64,000 nucleotides of DNA from Lentzea sp. NEAU-D7 (lineage in GTDB: Bacteria > Actinomycetota > Actinomycetes > Mycobacteriales > Pseudonocardiaceae). How positions within the stretch are numbered: position 1 is the first letter of the stretch; each line of letters starts with the position of its first letter. Position numbers and translations under genes: made by a program. The stretch lies in the NCBI RefSeq assembly GCF_026242055.1, contig NZ_JAPJDL010000010.1, forward strand, positions 228,193 through 292,192, read 5' to 3'. Below the pieces are notes generated by a model, which saw only the letters and a list, made by a program, of their open reading frames with translations, did not search any database and was not told the DNA's origin. This document shows positions 46,030 to 53,978 of this stretch, one piece after another.

Positions 46030-46272
46030 TTACCGGCCGTCGGGCATGTTCATGTTCTTCACGGTGCCGATCTGGAGCACAGTGCCGTGGATCTCGCCGA
46101 CCAGCTTGTTGGAGGTCTTGCGGCCCTTGCCCCGGTCCTTCCGGGTGGCCTCGGCGCGGAGGAGTTTTTCGGCCAGTGCGGCGAGTCCGCCGGAGATCTG
46201 GGGTGCGACGGTGACCTTGATCGACATCGCCGTCTGCTCCGACACGAGCACCTCCGCGAACTCATTTGGCAT
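46030..46272 (-). CDS. Small protein with RHIM-like amyloid motif
   Basis: This 80-residue protein has an N-terminal region with a short helix (GGLAALAEKLLRAEATRK), a Lys/Arg-rich linker and a C-terminal segment GEIHGTVLQIGTVKNMNMPDG. The LQIG core with hydrophobic residues and a trailing M-x-M-x-x-G resembles the RHIM amyloid core (I/V-Q-I/V-G) and the pseudo-RHIM motifs seen in actinobacterial signalling proteins. No effector gene is adjacent. ATG 46272 is used; ATG 46227 would give 65 residues. The function is inferred only from the motif. Confidence 0.6.
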   Translation of the reverse strand: MPNEFAEVLVSEQTAMSIKVTVAPQISGGLAALAEKLLRAEATRKDRGKGRKTSNKLVGEIHGTVLQIGTVKNMNMPDGR

Positions 46273-46482
46273 CTCACGATAGCAGCGAAATCGATGGCTC
46301 GACTGAGGGCGGGGAGCCGTGGTTGACTGTCTGCGGTCGTACGTTTCGTGTTCGTGGATCACCCCGCTCGCGGAACGAGGTTGCGAGTGAGCGGGTTCTC
46401 CAGGTTCCGGAGAAGACGCCGCCGTGACTTGACCCGGTGGTCGCGAGCGCGATCCGGCACCTGTTAGAGGAGAAGTAGCAAG

Positions 46483-46689
46483 ATGGCAGTACAGGGCACC
46501 GTCAAGTGGTTCAACGCGGAGAAGGGCTTCGGCTTCATCTCCCCTGACAACGGTGGCGCCGACGTGTTCGTCCACTACTCCGAGATCCAGATGAACGGCT
46601 ACAAGGCTCTCGAGGAGAACCAGCGGGTCGAGTTCGAGATCGGTCAGGGCCAGAAGGGCCCGCAGGCCCAGGGCGTTCGCGCCGTCTGA
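46483..46689 (+). CDS. cspA: Cold-shock protein (CspA family)
   Basis: This 68-residue OB-fold protein has both RNA-binding motifs, GFGFI ([11 protein letters not shown]) and VFVHYSEI, and binds single-stranded RNA or DNA as an RNA chaperone. ATG 46483 has GAGGAGAAG at 46468-46476. About 210 bases separate it from the divergent small gene, leaving room for the long 5' leader common in csp genes. A terminator follows. Confidence 0.95.
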   Translation: MAVQGTVKWFNAEKGFGFISPDNGGADVFVHYSEIQMNGYKALEENQRVEFEIGQGQKGPQAQGVRAV

Positions 46690-46719
46690 GTCTGACTGAT
46701 CAGCACATCTGATCTAGAC

Positions 46720-46751
46720 AAGCCGCCTGTCCACTATCGGACAAGCGGCTT
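46720..46751 (+). terminator. Terminator of cspA
   Basis: A 13-bp stem with one mismatch (46720-46732 with 46739-46751) and a 6-base loop is followed by a T-rich stretch, 31 bases after the cspA stop. Confidence 0.75.
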
Positions 46752-46784
46752 TGTCGTATCTTGTGCCCGATTCATCGCGCTCAG

Positions 46785-46790
46785 TAGTTT
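46785..46790 (+). promoter_or_regulatory. -10 element of a leaderless amino-acid transporter operon
   Basis: TAGTTT lies six bases before the ATG at 46797 with no ribosome site, so the operon probably starts with a leaderless message. Confidence 0.5.
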
Positions 46791-46796
46791 CGCCGC

Positions 46797-47675
46797 ATGG
46801 GGAGACTGTTCGTAGCCGCTCTGTTGCTCTTCGTGGCCGGGTGCTCCGGCGGTTCGGAGGCGGTCCCAGGCGGCGGCAAGATCGACGCCCTGCTCGCCAA
46901 AGCGCCCGTCTACGCAGGTCAGGTGACGCCCGGCTCGGCCGTCGACCGCATCAGGAAGCGCGGCGAGCTGCTGATCGGCGGCTCCCAGGACGCCCCGCTG
47001 CTGTCCCAGCTCGACCCGATCAGCGGCGAGCTCACCGGCTTCGACGCCTACCTGGGCAAGCTGCTGGCCCACCACATCCTCGGCAAGCCCTCGGCGGAGC
47101 TGCTCTCCGCGACGTCGGAGACGCGCGAACCGCTGCTGGCCAACGGCACGGTCGACGTGATCATCCAGACCTACACGATCACGCCCGCGCGCAAGGAGCG
47201 CGTGTCGTTCGCCGGGCCGTACTACCAGTCGGGCCAGTCGATCGCGGTGCGCAAGGGCACGTCCGGCATCTCCGCACCCGCTGACCTGGCCGGCAGGACC
47301 GTCATCGTCGGTGCGAACACGCCCGGAGTGAAGGCCGTCCAGGACGCGGCGCCCACGGCGAAGATCGTCGAGTTCGGCTCCGACCCCGAGTGCCTGACGG
47401 CGTTGAAGCAGGGCCGCGGCGAGGCCTACGTGCAGGACCAGGCGATCCTGGTCGCCGACGCGTCCAAGGACAGCGAGCTGCAGCTCGTCGGCGAGCCGTT
47501 CACCGAGGACCCGTACGGCATCGGCATCAGGCACGGGGACGCCGAGTTCACGGCGTTCGTGAACGACTGGCTGCGCGAGCTCGGCAAGTCGGGGCTGTGG
47601 CAGGAGGTCTGGAAGCAGACGATCGGCACCGTGGTCACCGGCGACGCGCCGGCGCCACCCGCGATCGCCTCATGA
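46797..47675 (+). CDS. Amino-acid ABC-transporter substrate-binding lipoprotein
   Basis: This 292-residue lipoprotein (lipobox VAGC, C16) has the SBP_bac_3 fold: IRKRGELLIGGSQDAPLLS, TGFDAYLGKLLAHHIL, VDVIIQTYTITPARKERVSFAGPYY, and a second lobe with IVGANTPGVKAV and YVQDQAIL. It is like GluB-type binding proteins for glutamate, aspartate or their amides. It heads an operon with two permeases and an asparaginase; its stop overlaps the first permease start (ATGA). Confidence 0.92.
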   Translation: MGRLFVAALLLFVAGCSGGSEAVPGGGKIDALLAKAPVYAGQVTPGSAVDRIRKRGELLIGGSQDAPLLSQLDPISGELTGFDAYLGKLLAHHILGKPSAELLSATSETREPLLANGTVDVIIQTYTITPARKERVSFAGPYYQSGQSIAVRKGTSGISAPADLAGRTVIVGANTPGVKAVQDAAPTAKIVEFGSDPECLTALKQGRGEAYVQDQAILVADASKDSELQLVGEPFTEDPYGIGIRHGDAEFTAFVNDWLRELGKSGLWQEVWKQTIGTVVTGDAPAPPAIAS

Positions 47676-48286
47676 GCCTGGTCCTCGAAGGCTTCCTGAA
47701 CACCGTCGCCCTGACGCTGCTGTCGTTCGGCGGCGCCCTGCTCGCCGGGCTGCTGGTGGCCGTCATGAGGATCGTGCCGGTACCGCTGTTGCGCGCGGCG
47801 GGCGCGGTCTACGTGGAGGTGTGGCGGAACGTCCCGCTGCTCGCCTGGCTGGTGCTGTTCGTGTTCGGGCTGCCGGAGGCAGGCGTGAAGATGCCGCTGT
47901 TCTGGACGGCCTTCACGGCGATCGCGCTCTACGAGGCGGCCTTCGTGGCGGAGGCGCTGCGGTCGGGCGTGAACGCGGTGGCGTCCGGGCAGGGGGAGGC
48001 CGCGCGGGCGCTGGGGCTGTCGGTCCGGCAGTCGTTGCGGCACGTGATCCTGCCGCAGGCCCTGAAGAACGTCGTGCAGCCGCTGGCGAACATCGCGATC
48101 GCGTTGACGATGGCCACGGCTCTCGCTGGTGTGGTCGGAGTAGTGGACATGACCCGTGCGGCGCAACGGATCAACCTGGAGTTCGCGCAGCCGTTGCTGG
48201 TGTTCACCGGCGTCGGACTCTGTTATCTGGTGATGGCGGCCGGAATCGGGTTCGGGGCACGTGCGCTGGAACGGCGGCTGCCCTGA
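47672..48286 (+). CDS. Amino-acid ABC-transporter permease
   Basis: This 204-residue membrane protein is a HisMQ-type permease, with EVWRNVPLLAWLVLFVFGLP, YEAAFVAEALRSGVNAVASGQGEAARALGLS (the EAA loop that contacts the ATPase) and HVILPQALKNVVQPLAN. About five transmembrane helices are visible. ATG 47672 overlaps the binding-protein stop. It pairs with the next permease as a heterodimer. Confidence 0.93.
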   Translation: MSLVLEGFLNTVALTLLSFGGALLAGLLVAVMRIVPVPLLRAAGAVYVEVWRNVPLLAWLVLFVFGLPEAGVKMPLFWTAFTAIALYEAAFVAEALRSGVNAVASGQGEAARALGLSVRQSLRHVILPQALKNVVQPLANIAIALTMATALAGVVGVVDMTRAAQRINLEFAQPLLVFTGVGLCYLVMAAGIGFGARALERRLP

Positions 48287-49053
48287 TGTTCGACGCTCCC
48301 GGCCCCCGGTTCCGCCGCCGGGTCTTCTGGGTCTCCGTGGTGTCGGGGCTGGTGCTCCTCGGGCTCGTCGCGCTGGGGTTGCGGCAGTTCGCGGCCGGCG
48401 GGCAGCTGGAGCCGGTTCGGTGGAGGCCGTACCTGACCTGGCCCGTGTGGCGTTATCTGCTCGGGGGCCTGTGGTCGACCGTGGTGGCGGCGTGCGCGAC
48501 GGGGGTGCTGGCGATGGCGGGTGGGTTGCTGCTCGCGTTGCGGCCCAACCGGTTCACCCGCGCCTACGCCGAGGTCATGCGCACGGTTCCGGTGCTGCTG
48601 CTCGTGTACGTGATGCTGTTCGTGCTGCCGTCGTTCGGCGTGAACCTGCCGCTGTTCTGGAAGCTCGTGGTGCCGCTCGCCCTGTCGCACGCGGCGTCCT
48701 ACGCGGTGATCTTCCGGGCGGGCGTCTCCGCGGTCGATCCCGGCCAGCGCGAGGCGGGGCTGTCGCTGGGCATGCCGGACGGCGTGGTGACGCGGTTCGT
48801 GGTGCTGCCCCAGGCCGTGCGGCACATGACACCGCTACTCGTGACCCAGGCCGTCAGCCTGTTGAAGGACACCTCGCTCGGGTATGTGGTGTCCTACGCG
48901 GAGCTGTTGTTCAACGGGCGGGTGCTCGCGAACTACAACGGCCTGCTGATCCAGACCTTCGTCGTCGTCGCGTTCGTCTACCTCGTGGTCAACCTGGCGC
49001 TGTCCAGGCTGGCCCACCGGCTGGAGGCTGCTCGTGCCCGCACTGCTCGCTGA
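48286..49053 (+). CDS. Amino-acid ABC-transporter permease
   Basis: This 255-residue permease is the second HisMQ-type subunit, with a longer N-terminal transmembrane segment (VFWVSVVSGLVLLGLVALGL), EVMRTVPVLLLVYVMLFVLP, the EAA loop SYAVIFRAGVSAVDPGQREAGLSLGM and FVVLPQAVRHMTPLL. Its ATG shares one base with the first permease's stop. The asparaginase starts 20 bases before its end. No ATP-binding subunit gene is present in this operon. Confidence 0.93.
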   Translation: MFDAPGPRFRRRVFWVSVVSGLVLLGLVALGLRQFAAGGQLEPVRWRPYLTWPVWRYLLGGLWSTVVAACATGVLAMAGGLLLALRPNRFTRAYAEVMRTVPVLLLVYVMLFVLPSFGVNLPLFWKLVVPLALSHAASYAVIFRAGVSAVDPGQREAGLSLGMPDGVVTRFVVLPQAVRHMTPLLVTQAVSLLKDTSLGYVVSYAELLFNGRVLANYNGLLIQTFVVVAFVYLVVNLALSRLAHRLEAARARTAR

Positions 49054-49933
49054 GGTGACCCGGTCGGGGTTCGTGGAGAGCCTGCACCACGGCAGCGTCG
49101 TCGGCCTGCTGCCGTCCGGGGCGGTGGGCGTCTCCGCCGGCGCGGTGGAGGACCCGGTGCTGCCGCGGTCGTGCATGAAGCCGTTCCAGGCGCTGGCGTG
49201 CCTGTCCGCCGGAGCGCCGCTGTCCGGGCCCGCGCTGGCGATCGCGGCCGGCTCGCACACGGGGGAGAACCGGCACGTCGAGCTGGTGATGCAGGTGCTC
49301 GGCGGGTTGCCGCTCGGGCTGCTGCGCTGCCCACCGTCCTGGCCGGAGGACGAGGAGACGCGCCAACGGCTGACGGAACCTTCCCGGGTGCGGATGAACT
49401 GCTCCGGCAAGCACGCGGCGATGCTCGCGGCGTGCGTGGCGGCGCGGTGGCCGACGCAGACCTATCTGGACACTTCGCATCCCCTGCAGCGGCTGGTGGT
49501 GCGGACGGTGGAGGAGTTGTCCGAAGAGTCCGTTGTGCACACTGCGATCGACGGCTGCGGTGCGCCCGTGCACGCGTTGTCGTTGCACGGCTTGGCGAGG
49601 GCGATGCAGGGCTTGATGCGCACGCCCGTCGCCGACGCCATGCGCCGGTTCCCCGAGTACGTCGGCGGGACCGGGCACGTGAACACCGTGGTCATGCAGC
49701 AGCTGCCGGGCGTGGTGGCCAAGGGTGGCGCGGAGGGTGTGCTGGTGCTGGGGACCGCGGCCGGGCACGCGGTCGCGGTGAAGGTCCTCGACGGCAATCC
49801 CCGTGCCACGACGGCGATCGGGCTCACCGCGCTGGCGGCCACGGGGTTCGACGTGTCGCCCGCGAAGGAGTCCCTGTCCGTGCCGGTGCTCGGTGGCGGG
49901 CAGGTCGTCGGGGAGGTTCGCGTCGTGTTCTAG
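49034..49933 (+). CDS. Asparaginase (PF06089-type)
   Basis: This 299-residue enzyme resembles actinobacterial and rhizobial-type asparaginases: LLAEVTRSGFVESLHHGSVVGL, the likely active-site segment PRSCMKPFQAL with Ser, Cys and Lys, NCSGKHAAMLAAC and VHTAIDGCGAPV. The serine-cysteine-lysine arrangement is like the Rhizobium ReAIV/ReAV class. GTG 49034 lies within the previous permease gene, so it is translationally coupled. Deamidation of imported asparagine to aspartate and ammonia is its expected role. Its TAG stop shares CTAG with the SnoaL gene. Confidence 0.85.
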   Translation: MPALLAEVTRSGFVESLHHGSVVGLLPSGAVGVSAGAVEDPVLPRSCMKPFQALACLSAGAPLSGPALAIAAGSHTGENRHVELVMQVLGGLPLGLLRCPPSWPEDEETRQRLTEPSRVRMNCSGKHAAMLAACVAARWPTQTYLDTSHPLQRLVVRTVEELSEESVVHTAIDGCGAPVHALSLHGLARAMQGLMRTPVADAMRRFPEYVGGTGHVNTVVMQQLPGVVAKGGAEGVLVLGTAAGHAVAVKVLDGNPRATTAIGLTALAATGFDVSPAKESLSVPVLGGGQVVGEVRVVF

Positions 49934-50370
49934 AACTTCTCGGGGACGTCGAGCATGCCGAGCTGGGCCATGACGGTCGCCGTGTCGCCGTAGATCCGCT
50001 CGCAGACCAGGATGTCCTTGTCGAAGAGGAAGAAACCGGCCATCCTGACCTTGAACGACCGTCCGGTAACTTCTTCGCCGATGAGGCTGCCCAGGTGCGT
50101 GCCCTGCAGTTCGAACTCGACGATCACGGCGTCGTCGGCGTGGTGGACGTCGATGATCTTGTTCCGCTGGTCGGGGAACGCCGCGCGGGTGCGCTGCCAG
50201 TAGCCGCGGACCGCGTCCACGCCTTCGAAGACCTGGCCGGACGCCATGATCTCGTACCGGGGGTGCGGAAACGTGTTCAGAGAGGTGTCGAAGTCGTGGT
50301 CGTTCTGCGACTCCATGTGCTCCAAGACGATCGCTTCACGCAGCGCTCTGAGCGCCTTGGACTCGGTCAT
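49930..50370 (-). CDS. SnoaL/NTF2-like protein
   Basis: This 146-residue protein has the SnoaL-like cone fold pattern: an N-terminal helix, DTSLNTFPHPRYEIMASGQVFEGVDAVRGYWQRTRAAFPD, then the beta sheet VHHADDAVIVEFELQGTHLG and FLFDKDILVCERIYGD. Roles in the family range from cyclases to hydrolases to ligand binding. ATG 50370 has AGGAGG upstream. It is divergent from a TetR gene and shares a palindromic operator with it. Confidence 0.88.
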   Translation of the reverse strand: MTESKALRALREAIVLEHMESQNDHDFDTSLNTFPHPRYEIMASGQVFEGVDAVRGYWQRTRAAFPDQRNKIIDVHHADDAVIVEFELQGTHLGSLIGEEVTGRSFKVRMAGFFLFDKDILVCERIYGDTATVMAQLGMLDVPEKF

Positions 50371-50386
50371 ACCGGCCGACCCTCCT

Positions 50387-50401
50387 ACGTACGCCGTACG
50401 T
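50387..50401. promoter_or_regulatory. TetR operator (perfect inverted repeat)
   Basis: ACGTACG-C-CGTACGT is a perfect 7-bp inverted repeat around one base, in the 53-base gap between the divergent SnoaL and TetR genes. It fits a TetR binding site controlling both. GCTACT (50411-50416), seven bases before the TetR GTG, may be its -10 box. Confidence 0.75.
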
Positions 50402-50423
50402 CGCAGGGAAGCTACTCCACGTC

Positions 50424-51068
50424 GTGCGGTCTCCGCCAGTGTCCTCGCCACGTGAGCCGCTGACCCGCGACCGCATCGTGGATGCGGCCGTGAGGTTGAT
50501 CGAGTGCGAGGGAGTCGAGGCCGTCTCGATGCGGCGCCTGGCCGCTGAGCTGGGCGCGGGCACGATGTCGCTGTACAACCACGTGCCGAACAAGGCCGTG
50601 CTGGTGGACCTCGCGGCCGAGCGGATCATGGCGGAGGCGCGTCCGTACCAGGTGGACAGCGACGACTGGCGTGATCACATCCGGGCGCACGCCCGCGCCG
50701 TGCGGGAGCTGGCGCGCCGCCACCCCCGTGCGTTCGTGATGCTGGCGACGCGCCGGCTGAGCAGCGAGGCGGGGTTCCGGACGATCGAGGCGGCGCTGAT
50801 GAACTTCGACCGCGCGGGGTTCCGGGGCAAGATCGCCGTCGGGATGATGCGGGCGATGGTGTCGTACCTGCTGGGCACGCTGATGAGGGAGGTCGCGACC
50901 ACGCCCGAGCTCGGCGGGATCGCGTTGTCGCCCTATGTGGACGTCGACGTGTCGGCGTTCCCGTTGTCCGCGGAGGTGATCGGTGAGCTGGGGACCTACG
51001 ACCACGATCACGAGTTCGAGTTCGGCCTCGAACTCATGATCGCGGCGTTGGAGCGCTACCAGGACTAG
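50424..51068 (+). CDS. TetR family transcriptional regulator (TetR_C type)
   Basis: This 214-residue regulator has a helix-turn-helix at residues 12-60 (TRDRIVDAAVRLIECEGVEAVSMRRLAAELGAGTMSLYNHVPNKAVLVDLAAERI), closely like TetR itself, and a helical ligand domain. The divergent SnoaL gene is its likely target through the palindrome between them. GTG 50424 is the start. Its stop shares CTAG with the acyl-CoA dehydrogenase. Confidence 0.93.
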   Translation: MRSPPVSSPREPLTRDRIVDAAVRLIECEGVEAVSMRRLAAELGAGTMSLYNHVPNKAVLVDLAAERIMAEARPYQVDSDDWRDHIRAHARAVRELARRHPRAFVMLATRRLSSEAGFRTIEAALMNFDRAGFRGKIAVGMMRAMVSYLLGTLMREVATTPELGGIALSPYVDVDVSAFPLSAEVIGELGTYDHDHEFEFGLELMIAALERYQD

Positions 51069-52753
51069 GGGCGCATCTCGTAGCGGCCGGAGAGCGCTTC
51101 CACCTGCTGCCACACGGCGTCGAAGCGGGCCTGGTCGACGTGCGGCTTGCGGATCTGCCCCACGGCCCACTGCTGCTGGGCCTCGGTGCTGCTGGCCTTG
51201 CCGTGCAGGGCGGTCGCGTAGCCGGCGAAGTCGCGGACCAGGACGTCGAAGATCTGGTCGAGCACGTGCTGGTCGGTGTTCGTGATCTTCGCCTGCTCCA
51301 GGACCAGCTGGCCGTAGACGACCAGGGTGAACAGGTGGCCGAGGTTGAGCAGGAAGTCGAGGTCCTTCTGCTGGGCCTCGTCCGGCGCCGCCGTGGTCAG
51401 CAGCGTCTTGACGGCCTTGGCCTGCTCGTGGAACAGCGCCACGTTGGGCAGGTGCGCGTGCTCGGTGTAGATCGGCTCCCAGTCGTGGAACTGGATCTTG
51501 CCGAGGCCGCGCGCGGGGCCCTGGTGCCAGAAGAAGTCGTCGTCGGTCGCGTCGTGGCGCGTCGGGACCTCGTCGTAGGCCTTGGGGTTGAAGAAGTAGT
51601 TCGGCATGAACTTGAGCACCAGGGCCAGGTTCACGTGCACGGTGCCTTCGAGCTTGGGCAGCGCGCGGATGTCGGCCGTGGCGCGCGTGAAGTACGTGTC
51701 CTTCTCGAAACCCTTGGCGGCGATGACGTCCCAGAGCAGGTCGATGACGTTCTCGCCCTCGCTCGTCACCTTCATCTTGGTGATGGGGTTGAAGAGGAGG
51801 TAGCGGCGGTCGTTCTCGCCGGCGCTGCGGAAGTAGTCGACGCTGCGGTCCGCGAAGAGCTTCATCGCGGTGAGGCGCGCGTAGGCGTCGACGAAGTTCT
51901 GGCGCACGTGCGGGAAGTTCGTGACCGGGTTGCCGTAGAGGATCCGGTTGTGGGCGTGGGTGATCGCCTCGTAGAACGAGTGCTCGCAGATGCCGATGCT
52001 GGCCGTGCAGAGGTTGAACTTGCCGACGTTGACGGTGTTGAGCGCGGCGGAGAAGGCGTCGGGGCCGCGGTGCAGGATGTCGGCGTCGGTCAGGGGGTAG
52101 GCGTCGAGGCGGAACTCGCTCACGAACATCTGGCTGTCGACGACGTTCTTGACGAGCTCGAAGTTCTCGTGCTGGCTGTCGACGGCGAAGAAGACGTACT
52201 CGTCGGAGTCCGCGAGCTTGCCGAAGACGCTGACCATGCCGGCGACGTTGCCGTTGCCGATGTAGTACTTGCCGCCGGTCGCGGTGTAGCCGGTCTCCGT
52301 CTTCGTGACGATCATGTCGGTGCTGTAGACGTCGGCACCGTGCTCCTTCTCGGAGAGGCCGAACGCGAAGACCGCGCCGCTGTCGAGGAGGGCCGCCGCC
52401 TTCTGCTTGGCCTCGGAGTTGTCGCTCATCCAGATCGGGCCGAGGCCGAGGACCGTGACCTGCCAGGCGTACCAGTACTGCAGGCCGTAGAACCCGAGCA
52501 CCTCGCTGAACGCGGCGTTGCGGGCGGCGTCCCAGCGCTTGGTGCCGTCGACGCTCGCGGGCGTGCAGAAGGTGGCGAAGAGCTTCTCGCGCTTCACGAA
52601 GTCGAGGAACTCGGTGTACCAGACCTTGTCCTGCGCGTCCGCGATGAGCTGCCGCTTGCCGCGGGCCTCGAACCAGTCGACGGTCGCCCTGAGCAGGCGC
52701 CGCGTCTCGTCGTCGAGGTGGGCGGGGTCGTAGTGGTTCGGGTCGAGCAGCAC
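51065..52753 (-). CDS. Acyl-CoA dehydrogenase family protein
   Basis: This 562-residue flavoprotein belongs to the acyl-CoA dehydrogenase/oxidase superfamily: FGLSEKEHGADVYSTDMIV and TATGGKYYIGNGNVAGMVSVFG are the FAD/substrate segments, and a long helical C-terminal part follows. It is longer than typical dehydrogenases (about 380 residues), closer in size to acyl-CoA oxidase-like members. GTG 52753 has AAGGAGG upstream. An operator-like site is at 52786-52798. Substrate chain length is unknown. Confidence 0.88.
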   Translation of the reverse strand: MLLDPNHYDPAHLDDETRRLLRATVDWFEARGKRQLIADAQDKVWYTEFLDFVKREKLFATFCTPASVDGTKRWDAARNAAFSEVLGFYGLQYWYAWQVTVLGLGPIWMSDNSEAKQKAAALLDSGAVFAFGLSEKEHGADVYSTDMIVTKTETGYTATGGKYYIGNGNVAGMVSVFGKLADSDEYVFFAVDSQHENFELVKNVVDSQMFVSEFRLDAYPLTDADILHRGPDAFSAALNTVNVGKFNLCTASIGICEHSFYEAITHAHNRILYGNPVTNFPHVRQNFVDAYARLTAMKLFADRSVDYFRSAGENDRRYLLFNPITKMKVTSEGENVIDLLWDVIAAKGFEKDTYFTRATADIRALPKLEGTVHVNLALVLKFMPNYFFNPKAYDEVPTRHDATDDDFFWHQGPARGLGKIQFHDWEPIYTEHAHLPNVALFHEQAKAVKTLLTTAAPDEAQQKDLDFLLNLGHLFTLVVYGQLVLEQAKITNTDQHVLDQIFDVLVRDFAGYATALHGKASSTEAQQQWAVGQIRKPHVDQARFDAVWQQVEALSGRYEMRP

Positions 52754-52785
52754 TGGCGCCTCCTTGCGTCTCCTCTTTCGGACGC

Positions 52786-52798
52786 TACCAGTGAGTAA
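52786..52798 (-). promoter_or_regulatory. Operator-like half-palindrome upstream of acyl-CoA dehydrogenase
   Basis: TACCAGTGAGTAA reads TTACTCACTGGTA on the coding strand, with TTACTC identical to the half-site of the palindrome at 30621-30633. It lies just upstream of TAGCGT (52787-52782), a candidate -10. A fatty-acid or ketone responsive TetR is a possible binder. Confidence 0.35.
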
Positions 52799-52898
52799 CT
52801 TGTGGGTCTACGTGGGGTTTCCCTCGTCCTCAGAAATTGTCGGATCCCCGGCGTAACGTGCTCCGCATCACATCTTCGGGCTGGGAGGCTGCGTTGCG

Positions 52899-53978
52899 AT
52901 GACGGTGGTTGTGGCGATCGGTACGCGCAAGGGGCTGTGGCTCGCCCGCAGTGAGGATCGGGTCTCGTGGCAGGTCGACGGGCCGCACCACGCGATGCAG
53001 GAGGTGTACGCGGTCGCGTTCGACTCGCGCGCGGGCCTTCGCCTGATGGCGGGAGTGTCCTCTCCGCACTTCGGCCCCGGAGTGTCCATCTCGGACGACC
53101 TGGGGGCCACCTGGGAGGAGTCGTCCACGCCGCCGATCGCGTTCCCGGTGGAGGAAGCGGCCCTCGAACGCGTCTGGCAGCTCCAGCCCGCACCGGCCGC
53201 GCAGCCGGGCGTGGTCTGGGCGGGCACCCAGCCGTCGGCGCTGTTCAAGTCCTCCGACGGCGGCCGCTCGTTCGAGTTCGTCGAGGGCCTCTGGAACCAC
53301 CCGCACCGCCCGGAGTGGGAGGCGGGCTTCGGCGGCCAGGCCGTCCACACGATCGTGCCCGACCCGGTGGACCCGGACCGCCTGCTGGTGGCGATGTCGA
53401 CGGGCGGCGTCTACCGCACCGCCGACGGCGGCAAGTCCTGGGAAGCCCGCAACAAGGGCATCAAGGCGTACTTCTTCCCGGACCCGTGGCCGGAGTTCGG
53501 CCAGTGCGTCCACAAGGTGGCCCAGCACCCCGCGGCGCCGTCGCGCTTCTACGCCCAGAACCACCACGGCGTCTACCGCAGCGACGACGGGGGCGACTCC
53601 TGGCAGTCGATCGCCGACGGCCTGCCCACCGACTTCGGCTTCGCCATGGTCGTCCACCCCCACGACCCGGACACGATCTTCACGTTCCCGATCGAGGCGG
53701 ACGGCCGCCGCTTCCCGCCGGAGGGCAAGTGCCGCGTCTACCGCTCCCGGGACGCGGGCGCCACCTGGCAGGCCCTGGGCGAAGGCCTTCCCGACGACTT
53801 CTGGACAGCGGTGATGCGCGACGCCATGTGCACGGACGACGCCGAGGTCCCCGGCGTCTACTTCGGCTCCCGCTCGGGCGAGGTCTACGCGAGCCCGGAC
53901 GAGGGCGAGACCTGGCACCGCGTGGCGGCCCACCTGCCAGACGTGATGTCGGTCCGAGCCGTGGTGGTCCCGACGTGA
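52899..53978 (+). CDS. BNR/Asp-box beta-propeller protein
   Basis: This 359-residue cytoplasmic protein (no signal peptide) is a sialidase-like beta-propeller with six Asp-box repeats: SDDLGATW, SSDGGRSF, TADGGKSW, SDDGGDSW, SRDAGATW and SPDEGETW. It starts MTVVVAIGTRKGLWLARS, the typical opening of this family. No sialidase catalytic arginine triad is obvious, so it is probably a binding or scaffold propeller. Its stop overlaps the start of a ubiquitin-like sulfur-carrier gene (GTGA), so the two are made together. Confidence 0.85.
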   Translation: MTVVVAIGTRKGLWLARSEDRVSWQVDGPHHAMQEVYAVAFDSRAGLRLMAGVSSPHFGPGVSISDDLGATWEESSTPPIAFPVEEAALERVWQLQPAPAAQPGVVWAGTQPSALFKSSDGGRSFEFVEGLWNHPHRPEWEAGFGGQAVHTIVPDPVDPDRLLVAMSTGGVYRTADGGKSWEARNKGIKAYFFPDPWPEFGQCVHKVAQHPAAPSRFYAQNHHGVYRSDDGGDSWQSIADGLPTDFGFAMVVHPHDPDTIFTFPIEADGRRFPPEGKCRVYRSRDAGATWQALGEGLPDDFWTAVMRDAMCTDDAEVPGVYFGSRSGEVYASPDEGETWHRVAAHLPDVMSVRAVVVPT

